Both the position numbers and the translations under genes were made by a program. A stretch of DNA of 64,000 nucleotides from Ectopseudomonas toyotomiensis (GTDB taxonomy: Bacteria; Pseudomonadota; Gammaproteobacteria; Pseudomonadales; Pseudomonadaceae): contig NZ_FOXK01000007.1 of NCBI RefSeq assembly GCF_900115695.1, positions 124,001 to 188,000 on the forward strand. Reading direction: 5' to 3'. Position 1 is the stretch's first letter, and each line of letters opens with the position of its first letter. Shown piece after piece: positions 46,920 to 55,301 of this stretch. The notes under the pieces are model-generated. The model saw only the letters and a program-made list of their open reading frames with translations, did no database searches and had not been told where the DNA came from.

Positions 46920-47185
46920 CAGCCTTCTACGTTGCTCTTGACCGGCTTGCCGCTGACCGGATCGAAGTAGATCTCGACCTTCTTGCCGTCCTTGTCGAAG
47001 CCATAGATTTCGTAGCAGTTGCCGCCAGTGACCTTGAACTTGTTGATCTCGTAGCCCTGGGCCTTGAGGTCGGCCTGGAACTTGTCCTGATCCTGCCACT
47101 GCGACTTGTCGGCAGTGGTGCATTCGGTCGCGGCGAAGGTCAGCGGGCTGGCCAGAGCCAGAGACAGCAGAAGCAGTTTGCGCAT
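46919..47185 (-). CDS. PepSY domain-containing small periplasmic protein
   Basis: An 88-residue protein with a Sec signal (about 1-18, ending TFA) and one PepSY domain (KFQADLKAQGYEINKFKVTG, DKDGKKVEIYFDPVSG). Two cysteines (ECTTA and GNCYE) could form a disulfide. Commonly found with a b561-type cytochrome, as here. Its stop codon overlaps the start of the cytochrome gene. Confidence 0.88.
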   Translation of the reverse strand: MRKLLLLSLALASPLTFAATECTTADKSQWQDQDKFQADLKAQGYEINKFKVTGGNCYEIYGFDKDGKKVEIYFDPVSGKPVKSNVEG

Positions 47186-47420
47186 GGTGTAGTCCTCTCG
47201 CGTGCAGGGAAAAGTGTGTCTGCTGGGGACTACTCTGGTGCCTGAACCTTAAGACTCTATTAGCGCACGCCAAATCGTAGCCCGGATGCAGTCCAGGGGG
47301 ATCGGCAGGGATAAGGCTACGAACCATACAACCGCTGGGTGGGACTGGACCTGTGTGGGTCGCAGCTAAAGCCCGTCCCATGGGCGAGCGTCTCAGAAGG
47401 CTAATCGACCTGGCCGTCCA

Positions 47421-47555
47421 CTACAGGCCAGCGCTCGCCGACGCTCCAGGCGTCACACTGGTAGCGCCAGACTCGCCCCGCAGCTTGTCGCCCCGATACT
47501 GGATGCCGATATCGAGCTGGGGGCTCTTCTCCGGCTTGATGCCAGCGAAGGCGTT
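47421..47555 (-). pseudogene. Remnant of a TonB-dependent (copper?) receptor gene
   Basis: One frame reads NAFAGIKPEKSPQLDIGIQY then RGDKL, typical of a C-terminal beta-barrel strand of OprC/NosA-type TonB receptors (KPEKS-QLDIG-QY). No start, plug domain or remaining barrel is present and the similarity stops after about 25 residues. The usual partner position, next to PCuAC and DUF2946 genes, supports a deletion scar. Evidence is one short motif, so moderate confidence. Confidence 0.5.
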
Positions 47556-47592
47556 GCTCGCGCCAGCTCCCCGGCGACTGGCCAGCCTCTGT

Positions 47593-47763
47593 CTACCAGG
47601 GCCGGGAAATGAGAGAACACCGACAGTAGCCGCAGGCATGCACCTGCACCACGGGGCGACTGACATCGGGCGGCTCGGCACGCAGTGGCGACGCCAGAGG
47701 CGCCAGCAGGACAAGAAGTCCATGCTGGGCTGCCACGGCTCGCCTGCGTGCCGTGAACAGCAT
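47593..47763 (-). pseudogene. Frameshifted DUF2946-like gene
   Basis: A frame begins with an ATG overlapping the copper-chaperone stop (TGATG) and reads to VQVHACGYC, the cysteine block of DUF2946. It then runs out of phase (RCSLISRPW, stop). In the neighbouring frame the expected continuation SVFSHFPALVDR is found, so a one-base deletion near 47624 is likely. The truncated product would have 56 residues. Confidence 0.6.
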
Positions 47764-48257
47764 CAGTGCTGATGCTTGCCGTGGTCGTGAGCCTCGCCAT
47801 GATCATGGCCTGCCGGCGCGTCTTTCTGCACGGCAACCTCGACCTCGACAGCACCGGCTTTCTCGAAGGTCAGGGTCAGCGGGAAGCGCTCACCGTCCTT
47901 GGCCTGCTGCTTCAGGTTGAACAGCATGACGTGATAGCCCATGGGCTCGAACTTCACCTCGCCACCAGCGGGGATGGCCACATCCTGCACCTGCTGCATC
48001 TTCATCACGCCACCTTCGTGCACATGCTCGTGCAGCTCGGCCTTGCCGGCTACCGGGGTGCTCACGGCAAGCAGGCGATCGGCTTCGCCGCCCTTGTTGT
48101 GGATGACGAAATAGGCGGCGGCAGTCGGCGCCACCGGCGGCATCTCGCGCGACCAGGGGTGGTCGATATGCAGTTGACCGGCTTCGTACTCGTGGGCCTG
48201 CACCAACAGCGTCGGCAGCAGCAGGGTGAGGCCGAGCAGGGTTTTCTTCAGGGTCAT
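47763..48257 (-). CDS. PCuAC family periplasmic copper chaperone
   Basis: A 164-residue exported Cu(I) chaperone. Signal peptide about 1-20 (ending VQA), then PCuAC domain with the HX10MX21HXM-type ligands (ELHEHVHEGGVMKM, and YHVMLF) and a histidine-rich tail (GHDHGEAHDHGKHQH) that adds copper sites. Such proteins metallate cytochrome oxidase and handle copper in the periplasm. AGGAGG precedes the ATG at 48257. Upstream PepSY genes and downstream DUF2946 scar suggest a copper-related unit. Confidence 0.93.
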   Translation of the reverse strand: MTLKKTLLGLTLLLPTLLVQAHEYEAGQLHIDHPWSREMPPVAPTAAAYFVIHNKGGEADRLLAVSTPVAGKAELHEHVHEGGVMKMQQVQDVAIPAGGEVKFEPMGYHVMLFNLKQQAKDGERFPLTLTFEKAGAVEVEVAVQKDAPAGHDHGEAHDHGKHQH

Positions 48258-48331
48258 GGGGTGTTGCCTCCTGGTTTGGAATCGAATCATGAGTCGAGCC
48301 TATAGCGTCCTGCGGCGATCGAACTGTTCAC

Positions 48332-49705
48332 TCATGCCAGCGGCCGGGTCGATGGCCGCAGTTGGCGAAAGCGCGAGAGTAGCCAGTCAAGAACGAAGAC
48401 CAGCAGCAGCGAAGCACCGACCAGCGGGAAGATCACGCCAAGCACCATCATCACGCCGATGGCGGTCTTCCAGCGCGGCAGGTCGTGGCGCAGCGGCGGC
48501 ACGCCGAAGCGTCCGGCCGGGCGGCGTTTCCACCACAGCACCAGGCCGCTGACGGAGCTGAAGATGATCAGCAGGCACACCGCCGCCATCAGCAGTTGGT
48601 TGGCCAGGCCGAACAGCTTGCCTTCGTGCAGCATCACCCCGGTTTCAACGGTTTTCGCCACTGGCCCGTAGTCCTTCCAGCGCACGTCGGCGAGCACTGC
48701 GCCGCTATATTGATCGAAGTGCAGCGTGGCATCGTTGCGTGGATCGTCGGCGAACAGGGCGACGGTGTAAACGCCCTGCTCGCCCTGGGGCAGGCTGATG
48801 CTGTAACCCGGCTGGACACCGCGCTCGGCGGCGCTGTCGACCACATGCTGCAGCAGGTTGGTGGAGACCGCTGCGGGCTGATGCACGGCATGACCGTGAT
48901 GCGCAGCATGCGGGTCGGACGCTGGCAGCGGCGTGACCTCCACCGCCCAGGCCACGGTTTGCTGGCTGCTGCTGTTGAGGCTGCCGGTCAGTTGCCCGGA
49001 CTTGGGCACGTCATCCCACATGGCGGCGGGAAAGTGATTCCAGGCACCGGCGAACTGCGCGCCCCAGTAGCCCGTCCAGGTCATGCCGGTGAGCAGCATG
49101 AACAGCAGCAGTGCGCTGCCCCAGAAACCGGTCACCGCATGCAGGTCGCGCCACCACAGGCGCCCACGCGCGCTCAGGCGCGGCCACAGCACACCCGCCC
49201 CGCTGCTGCCGCGCGGCCACCACAGGTACAGGCCGGATACCACCAGCACGATGCCCCAGCCGGCGGCCAGTTCGATCAGCCGGTCGCCGACGGTGCCGAT
49301 CAGCAGATCACCGTGCAGTTTGCGCACCACCGCCTGCAGATTCCACAGCGCGTCCTGACTACCGAGAAGGCTGCCGCTGTAGGGATCGACGAACAGGTTC
49401 AGCTCCTGGCCGTCCTGATTGATCACGAACTGCGCGCTGCGATCCTGCGCAGCGGGCGGCAGGTACTTGCTGACCACTACCTGCGGGTAGGCTTCACGGA
49501 GGATGGCCAGTTGCTGATCGGCACTCAGGCGCTGCTCGGCGACCGGCACCTGCATCAGGTCGGCGTACATCCAGGTATCGAGTTGCGGTTTGAACAGGTA
49601 GATGATCCCGGTGACCGACAGCAGGATCATGAACGGGATGACGAACAGCCCGGCATAGAAATGCCAGCGCCAGGCCAGGTTGTAGAACGAGGTGGACTCA
49701 CGCAT
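48332..49705 (-). CDS. PepSY-associated TM helix (PepSY_TM) membrane protein 1
   Basis: A 457-residue inner-membrane protein with an N-terminal helix carrying WRWHFYAGLFVIPFMILLSV, periplasmic PepSY regions, and further helices ending in WWKRRP-type positive residues; conserved histidines in the helices suggest heme. Homologs act as ferric-siderophore or metal reductases beside TonB receptors. GGAGG lies before the ATG at 49705. It sits downstream of the receptor and the second PepSY gene in the same direction. Confidence 0.87.
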   Translation of the reverse strand: MRESTSFYNLAWRWHFYAGLFVIPFMILLSVTGIIYLFKPQLDTWMYADLMQVPVAEQRLSADQQLAILREAYPQVVVSKYLPPAAQDRSAQFVINQDGQELNLFVDPYSGSLLGSQDALWNLQAVVRKLHGDLLIGTVGDRLIELAAGWGIVLVVSGLYLWWPRGSSGAGVLWPRLSARGRLWWRDLHAVTGFWGSALLLFMLLTGMTWTGYWGAQFAGAWNHFPAAMWDDVPKSGQLTGSLNSSSQQTVAWAVEVTPLPASDPHAAHHGHAVHQPAAVSTNLLQHVVDSAAERGVQPGYSISLPQGEQGVYTVALFADDPRNDATLHFDQYSGAVLADVRWKDYGPVAKTVETGVMLHEGKLFGLANQLLMAAVCLLIIFSSVSGLVLWWKRRPAGRFGVPPLRHDLPRWKTAIGVMMVLGVIFPLVGASLLLVFVLDWLLSRFRQLRPSTRPLA

Positions 49706-49741
49706 GACAGGTGCCTCCATCAGGGGTTTCATGAAAGGGGT

Positions 49742-51235
49742 TCACAACGACCCTCCTTCGTTTCGCAGGAGCGTGTTTCTACGGCTCGGCACTCGTGAGC
49801 GACGCAAACGTCGCCAGCCCAACACAGTACCGCTGAGACAGATCACCAGACCGCCAAGGCTGAAGGTGATGATCAGGGCTTCGCGCAGCAGCGGGCGCTC
49901 CAGTAGCGGCGGCCAGTCCCAGCTATGCAGCAGGTTGAACAGCCAGCGGCCGATACGCTGGCTCTGGTCATGGCGCGCGACCATCTCGCCGCTGGCCGGG
50001 TCGAGGTAGACCCAGGTCTGCTCAGGGTCATCGAAGCGCACCCGCAATACTGGCAGCGGCCGGCTCTGGGAGCCGTACATGCTCTGCGCATCGCGGGCGA
50101 AGTAGTAGGAATCGAAACGCTCCAGCCAGTCGCTTTGCAGCGCCGTATCCGGCGCCATGAGGCGGGCCGTATCGAGCAGTTGCTCACGGGGGAGCTGACG
50201 CAACAGGGTCTCGCCGAGCAACAGGCGGCTATCGCCGCTCGCATCGTGCGCCACCAGATAGGTGCGGCCATCGAGGCGACGCCATTCCAGCTCTACTACG
50301 TCCAGCTCCGTGCGCAGCAGTCGCAGGGCGCGGCTAACGTCAGCCGCCCGCAGCGCGCCGCCCTGCATCAGCGCAGCATCTAGGCGCGAACGGCTGTCGG
50401 TGGTGCCCCAGGGCCGCATGGACATCAGACCACTGAAAATCCACACCACCAGCACAACGCCGAACAGCAGGCCGCCGATATGGTGCCAACGCCACCAGCC
50501 GCCGGAATACGGGCTGCGGGAGCCGTTGCGATAGGGTTTGCGAAAACGCCAGCGCATCAGACCAACCACCATGCCCAGTACGGCCATGGCCGTGCCCAGC
50601 AGGGACAGGCCGATCACCAGTACGCGCCAGCCATTGTCGAAACCGAAGCCACCACGTAGCGGATAGAGCCAGTGCAACCAGGCACCCAGCCAGTTCCAGC
50701 GCCGCTCCTGCAGGCTGGCGTCACGCACCACTTCGCCAGTCCTGCCCGACAGGTAGAGCCAGGTACGCTCGGCATCGCCCAGCTCGACCAGATGCAGCGG
50801 GCGCTCGGCATCCAGCGCACGCGAATGCGTCCAGACATCCTCCTCGAACTGGCCGCGATAGCGCAGCGGCACATCGCCAGCATATTGCCGGGCGCCAGCC
50901 AGCGCCCAGGCTTCATCGGCGCGCGCCAAAGGCTCACCGCTACGCGCATCGAGGGTCACGCGGCGCCCGTCGGCCAGCTCCAGCAGATAGAACGGCTGCC
51001 CGCCCAGGCTGCTCAGGCGCAGCCGCTGCAACGGCAGCTGTGCCCATTGCGCCGGCACCTCGGCGCAGCAGCTCGCGGGCAGTGCCGGTAGATGCGCGAG
51101 GCGCTCGCTGCCGGTCAGCTTGGGATAGCCGACATAGAGCATCACCACCCCGGAGACGAACCACAGCGCCATCAGCAGGCACAGGCCGATACCCAGCCAG
51201 CGATGCCAGAGGTACAGCTGGCGTTTCAGCGCCAT
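49742..51235 (-). CDS. PepSY domain membrane protein 2
   Basis: A 497-residue inner-membrane protein. The first helix follows LYLWHRWLGIGLCLLMALWF (with His), a periplasmic PepSY part, then helices around WHHIGGLLFGVVLVVWIFSG and FNLLHSWDWPPLL. The paired His residues suggest bis-heme binding, as in reductases of the FoxB/PepSY class. The ATG overlaps the TonB-receptor stop (TGATG), so it is directly coupled to the receptor. A GTG at 51247 is a less likely start. Confidence 0.85.
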   Translation of the reverse strand: MALKRQLYLWHRWLGIGLCLLMALWFVSGVVMLYVGYPKLTGSERLAHLPALPASCCAEVPAQWAQLPLQRLRLSSLGGQPFYLLELADGRRVTLDARSGEPLARADEAWALAGARQYAGDVPLRYRGQFEEDVWTHSRALDAERPLHLVELGDAERTWLYLSGRTGEVVRDASLQERRWNWLGAWLHWLYPLRGGFGFDNGWRVLVIGLSLLGTAMAVLGMVVGLMRWRFRKPYRNGSRSPYSGGWWRWHHIGGLLFGVVLVVWIFSGLMSMRPWGTTDSRSRLDAALMQGGALRAADVSRALRLLRTELDVVELEWRRLDGRTYLVAHDASGDSRLLLGETLLRQLPREQLLDTARLMAPDTALQSDWLERFDSYYFARDAQSMYGSQSRPLPVLRVRFDDPEQTWVYLDPASGEMVARHDQSQRIGRWLFNLLHSWDWPPLLERPLLREALIITFSLGGLVICLSGTVLGWRRLRRSRVPSRRNTLLRNEGGSL

Positions 51236-53391
51236 CAGTAACGCCACTGCACAGCCACTTCCAGGCTGCGCGGCTCACCCAGGTAGTACTGGGTGTTGCT
51301 CTGGTGGATGAAGCGGGCGTAGGTCTCGTCAGTGAGGTTGCGCAGCCGCGCGCTCAGTTCGGTGTGAGCATCCAGGTCGTGCTTGAGGAACAACCCGTAG
51401 ACCGTGTACGACGGCACCCACATGGTGTTGGCGGTGTTGGCGTAGACCGAGGAGACATAACGCGCATCGGCCCCCACCTGCCAGTCCGGTGCGACGTCAT
51501 AGGTCAGCCAGAGGTTGGCCACGCGCTCGGGGATGTTCACCGGGTTCTTGCCCTTGCGCGATACCGCCACACCGCCGACGTTTTCGTTGAACTCGTCGTA
51601 TTCGGCACGTACCCAGGCGACGTTACCGGCGGCGAGCAACTGCGGGGTGATCTTGAGCGAAGCTGCCAATTCGACACCGGTAGAGGTCTGCTGCCCGGCC
51701 TGCTCGGTGGTGTTCGGCACACTGGAAGACGGCACCGAGATGTTCTTGCGCACGATGCGGTAGGCCGCCGCCGTCGCCGAGCCGCGCCCATCGAGGAAGT
51801 CGAACTTGCTGCCCACCTCGACCTGGCGACCGGTGCTCAGGTCGAAATCGGCGACCTGGGCGACCGAGGCGCTGGTCAGGGTGCCGCCTGGCGGTTCGGC
51901 CGAGGTGCTGTATTGGGTGTAGAGGCTGATGGCATCGGTGAGGTCATAGACCAGACCGGCCCGTCCGGTGAAGGCATCCCAGCGGCGATCCAGCTCGACG
52001 CGGGTTGCATGTTCGACCACCTCGAAGTCGATATGGTCGTAGCGCAGCGCGGTGATCAGCGCCAGACGCTCGGTCAGCCGGGTACGGTTCTCGACGAAGG
52101 CCGAGGCGGTATCGGTCCGGGTGCTGCGACCCTTTGTACGCGGGGCGTCCATGCCGGGGATGTCGAGAAACTCGCCTGGATTGAAACCGTTGGGATCTAC
52201 CGTGTCGAAGTTCGCCGAGATCGAAAGCGGGTAGTTGGTCTGCTGGTTACGGCTGTACTCCAGGCCGAAGGCCCAGTCGCTGGCCAGGCCGAACAGATCG
52301 CCGGCATGGGTCAGCTCGAAGCGGTCGCCATTGACCTCCTGATCATGGCGCTGACGGTAAGCGGCAGAGCGGGTCACCTCGGTATTGGCGGCGTTGTAGC
52401 GATAACGCTCGAGGTTGCGGTAATCGCGCTGGCCCTTGTAGTGGTAGAAGGTGTTGCGCAGCTGGGTGGCGTCATCGAGGCGGTAGTCGGTGATCGAGCG
52501 CAGCCAGCGGGTGCGTTGCTCGTAGCGACCGTCCTCGACGTTGTAGTTGTTGAAACGGTTGTGCTTGTCGATACGCAGCTTGCCACTCAGTGGCTGCAAC
52601 ACCGGCGAGCCCCAGTACGGGCTGTCTTCCTGCTCCTCCAGGTACTCGATGGCCAGGGTGTGGGAGAGCTGGTCGTTGATGTCGCTGAGCAGGGAGAAGG
52701 CCAGGTTGCCGGCCTGGTTTTCCTGGCGGTCGATATAGCCGTTGGTGTGGGTGCGGCTGTAATCCAGGCGCGCGTAATGACGCGGCCCGTCGCCCTCATT
52801 GAGCGCCTGATTGACGCCGATGGCGGTTTCCCAGGTGTCGTAGCGCGAATAGCTGACGCGCCCTTCCAAGCTGTCCTTATCGCGGCTGGCGAGCTTGGTG
52901 ATGTAGTTCAGGCTGCCGCCGACCGCGCCACTGCCATTGAGGAAGGATGACGGCCCGCCCAGCAGTTCGACGCGATCATAGATCCAGGCGCCGACAGGAC
53001 GCGCCGAACCGCCGTACTGCAGGTTGATGCCATTGAACAACTGGCCGATCTGTGCGCCATTGAAACCTCGATAGGCGACGTAGCCGCCCCAGCCGGGTGG
53101 TGCCGAGGCGTTCACGCCGGGCAAGGCATTGGCAGCATCCTGAAAGTTGCGTACGCCCAGACGCTCCATGGTCGCCCGATCCGCCACGCTGACCGAGGCC
53201 GGATTTTCACGAGCATTGAGATTGAGGCGCGAGCCACTCTCGATGGTTTTATCCAGGTTGATGCCAGTAGCCTCGTCAGGCTCGGCAGCAACGGCAGATA
53301 CGGTGCTGGCAGGCAGCGTCAAGGCGTCATCTTGCGCCCAGGCAAGGGAGGTGCTGCAGGCGAGCAGCGCCAGGGTGGTCATACGAAACAT
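51235..53391 (-). CDS. TonB-dependent outer-membrane receptor
   Basis: A 718-residue receptor. Signal peptide about 1-20, plug domain with NPASVSVADRATMERLGVRN and YRGFNGAQIGQLFNGI, VELLGGPSSFLNGSGAVGG, and a 22-strand barrel ending in Tyr (VAVQWRY). The class resembles ferric siderophore receptors, and its translational coupling to a PepSY reductase supports siderophore or metal uptake; the ligand is not readable. Start at 53391 with GGAAG upstream. No clear signalling extension for an anti-sigma partner is seen. Confidence 0.92.
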   Translation of the reverse strand: MFRMTTLALLACSTSLAWAQDDALTLPASTVSAVAAEPDEATGINLDKTIESGSRLNLNARENPASVSVADRATMERLGVRNFQDAANALPGVNASAPPGWGGYVAYRGFNGAQIGQLFNGINLQYGGSARPVGAWIYDRVELLGGPSSFLNGSGAVGGSLNYITKLASRDKDSLEGRVSYSRYDTWETAIGVNQALNEGDGPRHYARLDYSRTHTNGYIDRQENQAGNLAFSLLSDINDQLSHTLAIEYLEEQEDSPYWGSPVLQPLSGKLRIDKHNRFNNYNVEDGRYEQRTRWLRSITDYRLDDATQLRNTFYHYKGQRDYRNLERYRYNAANTEVTRSAAYRQRHDQEVNGDRFELTHAGDLFGLASDWAFGLEYSRNQQTNYPLSISANFDTVDPNGFNPGEFLDIPGMDAPRTKGRSTRTDTASAFVENRTRLTERLALITALRYDHIDFEVVEHATRVELDRRWDAFTGRAGLVYDLTDAISLYTQYSTSAEPPGGTLTSASVAQVADFDLSTGRQVEVGSKFDFLDGRGSATAAAYRIVRKNISVPSSSVPNTTEQAGQQTSTGVELAASLKITPQLLAAGNVAWVRAEYDEFNENVGGVAVSRKGKNPVNIPERVANLWLTYDVAPDWQVGADARYVSSVYANTANTMWVPSYTVYGLFLKHDLDAHTELSARLRNLTDETYARFIHQSNTQYYLGEPRSLEVAVQWRY

Positions 53392-53463
53392 GTAGGGCTT
53401 CCAGGCTTTTGTTCGATAAGCCCGCACGCGACCTGGCCTCAAAGCCAGGTTGAACGGGCGACT

Positions 53464-53859
53464 TCAGAGTGCAGGAAGCAAGAAGGGAGAAGCGCGGGGA
53501 TTAGCGGGAGGCCAGCGATAGCGGGCAAGACGCGGAATATGCAGGGCCGCCAGCGGACGCACACGTTCGGCCACGAGCAGGCCGAGCAACCCGAAGAACG
53601 CCGCCAGGATGATCGCGCTGAACAGACTGGCCAAGGCGCAACCCGTACCGGTGGCCGGGTTGGGCGCAACGATGCCGGAGCCGTCAAGGTCGGCGCCCGC
53701 GCCGAAGTTGCCGTCGAACGAGCAATACTGACCGTCCAGACCACTGAGTTGCATGCCGGCCATCTGACCGTGGCTGATCGCGCAGACGAACGCACTGAAC
53801 AGGATGCTGAAGTACAGCACCCAGGCGGTCAGTGAGCGGTCTTGGTGGGCCAGTTTCAT
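53464..53859 (-). CDS. DUF2946-like exported or membrane protein
   Basis: A 131-residue protein with an N-terminal hydrophobic segment (AWVLYFSILFSAFVCAISHG), a polar region with three or more cysteines (GQYCSFDG, TGTGCALA) and a second helix (LFSAIILAAFFGLLGLLVA). This plan is that of DUF2946 proteins, which lie beside metal TonB receptors. It is 72 bases upstream of the receptor gene in the same direction. Function unknown. Confidence 0.7.
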   Translation of the reverse strand: MKLAHQDRSLTAWVLYFSILFSAFVCAISHGQMAGMQLSGLDGQYCSFDGNFGAGADLDGSGIVAPNPATGTGCALASLFSAIILAAFFGLLGLLVAERVRPLAALHIPRLARYRWPPANPRASPFLLPAL

Positions 53860-53965
53860 GGGGCGCGACTCTAAACAGAGGATGGCAGCGCGACACTGCG
53901 GTGCGTTGCCGCAGCCGTTGTGTACGAGAGTCTAGCAGGGCTTGCTGGCTTTATCGCATCAAGTG

Positions 53966-54880
53966 CTAACGCCATGGCGCAGCGTCCAGCAAACGCTGAC
54001 AGCGCAGCTGCACGAAGTCACGCAGCAGATGCACCGCCTTGCTCAGCTGAGCACGGTGCGCGCACACCAGATACAGAGGCGTCGGCTCGCCCAGCCAGTT
54101 CGGCAGCAGCACCTGCAGGCGGCCTTCGCGCACGTCTTCGGCGACATCCAGCCAGGACTTGTAAACGATGCCCCGCCCGGCCACGGCCCAGCGCCGAGTG
54201 ACATCGGCATCGTCGCAGACCCGGTCGCCCGCGACGTTCATCAGCACTTCGCGCTTGCCATCCTGAAAGCGCCAACGATCATGCGCACGGCCATGCAACA
54301 TATAAAGCAGGCAGTTGTGCTGATGCAGCTCCTCCACGCTCTGCGGCGAACCGCGCCGGGCGAGATAGGATGGTGAAGCACAGAGCACCCGACGATTGTC
54401 CGGTGCCACCGGCAGCGCCACCAGGCTGGAATCCTCCGGTGCGCCGTAGCGCAGGGCGATGTCCACCGGCTCACGGAACAGGTCGGCCACCCGGTCGGCC
54501 AGCAGCAGACGCAGCTGCAGTTGCGGATGCTCGTCCTGGAACTCGTCGAGCCAGGGCAACAACGTATTGCGACCCAGATCCGACGGCGCCGACAGCTGCA
54601 ATACACCGCAAATACCTTCCTGGCTGCCGACCAGTTGCTGACGCCCCTCCTCGAGGCTCTGCAACGCCAACCGGGCGTGCACCAGATACAGCTCGCCCTC
54701 GGGCGTCAGGCGCAGACTGCGCGTCGAACGCGCCAGCAGACGCACCTGCAGCTGCTGCTCAAGACGCTTGAGGGCGGCGCTGGCCACGGCTGGCGAAACA
54801 TCCAGCAGCCGCGCCGCAGCAGAGAGGCTGCCGGTTTCGGCAGTACGCACGAAGAGTTGCAGGTCGTCGAAACGCAGCAT
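53966..54880 (-). CDS. LysR family regulator
   Basis: A 304-residue LysR protein. The HTH covers about residues 4-64 (FVRTAETGSLSAAARLLDVS, then PAVASAALKRLEQQLQVRLL), followed by the effector-binding domain (LQLSAPSDLGRNTLLPWLDE). The AARLLDVSPAVASAALKRLE wing places it in the CrgA-like group. It is divergent from the small monooxygenase/quinone reductase pair 105 bases away, its likely targets. Effector unknown. Confidence 0.9.
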   Translation of the reverse strand: MLRFDDLQLFVRTAETGSLSAAARLLDVSPAVASAALKRLEQQLQVRLLARSTRSLRLTPEGELYLVHARLALQSLEEGRQQLVGSQEGICGVLQLSAPSDLGRNTLLPWLDEFQDEHPQLQLRLLLADRVADLFREPVDIALRYGAPEDSSLVALPVAPDNRRVLCASPSYLARRGSPQSVEELHQHNCLLYMLHGRAHDRWRFQDGKREVLMNVAGDRVCDDADVTRRWAVAGRGIVYKSWLDVAEDVREGRLQVLLPNWLGEPTPLYLVCAHRAQLSKAVHLLRDFVQLRCQRLLDAAPWR

Positions 54881-54985
54881 GGCCGCTCACTTTCAAAATA
54901 ATGATGAAAGAGACTCTATTACCCGCTGCTTTTTCTTTCCACACAAATAAAAGAGCATGGTTTCAATTCCCTACAGGAGCCAGCC

Positions 54986-55279
54986 ATGGCCACTGCTCTC
55001 ACACTGATCGCCACCATCAAGGCCCTGCCAGGTCATGCCGAGGCTGTGGCCGCAGGCCTGCAGCGTCTGGTCACGGCCACCTGCGCGGAGCCCGGATGCC
55101 TGCAGTACGCGCTGCACCGCAACAAGCTGGACCCGCACCAGTTCGTGATGATCGAACAATGGCGCGACGCCGAGGCATTGGACCAGCATCGCGCAGCGCC
55201 GCACTTCCTACACTTCACCAACGCATTCGGCGAGCGGCTTGCGGGCATCGATCTGCTCCCGCTGCAACCCCTTACCTGA
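54986..55279 (+). CDS. Antibiotic biosynthesis monooxygenase (ABM/YgiN-like) protein
   Basis: A 97-residue dimeric ferredoxin-like-fold protein. It opens ALTLIATIKALPGHAEAVAAGL and contains PGCLQYALHRNKLDPHQFVM and FVMIEQWRDAEALDQHRAAPHF, the ABM hallmark. Relatives oxidise quinols or degrade small aromatics without cofactor. CAGGAG before the ATG. Leads the quinone oxidoreductase gene by 22 bases; both are divergent from LysR, so a quinone or electrophile response is likely. Confidence 0.87.
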   Translation: MATALTLIATIKALPGHAEAVAAGLQRLVTATCAEPGCLQYALHRNKLDPHQFVMIEQWRDAEALDQHRAAPHFLHFTNAFGERLAGIDLLPLQPLT

Positions 55280-55301
55280 TTTCTCACAGAGGACCATTTC
55301 C

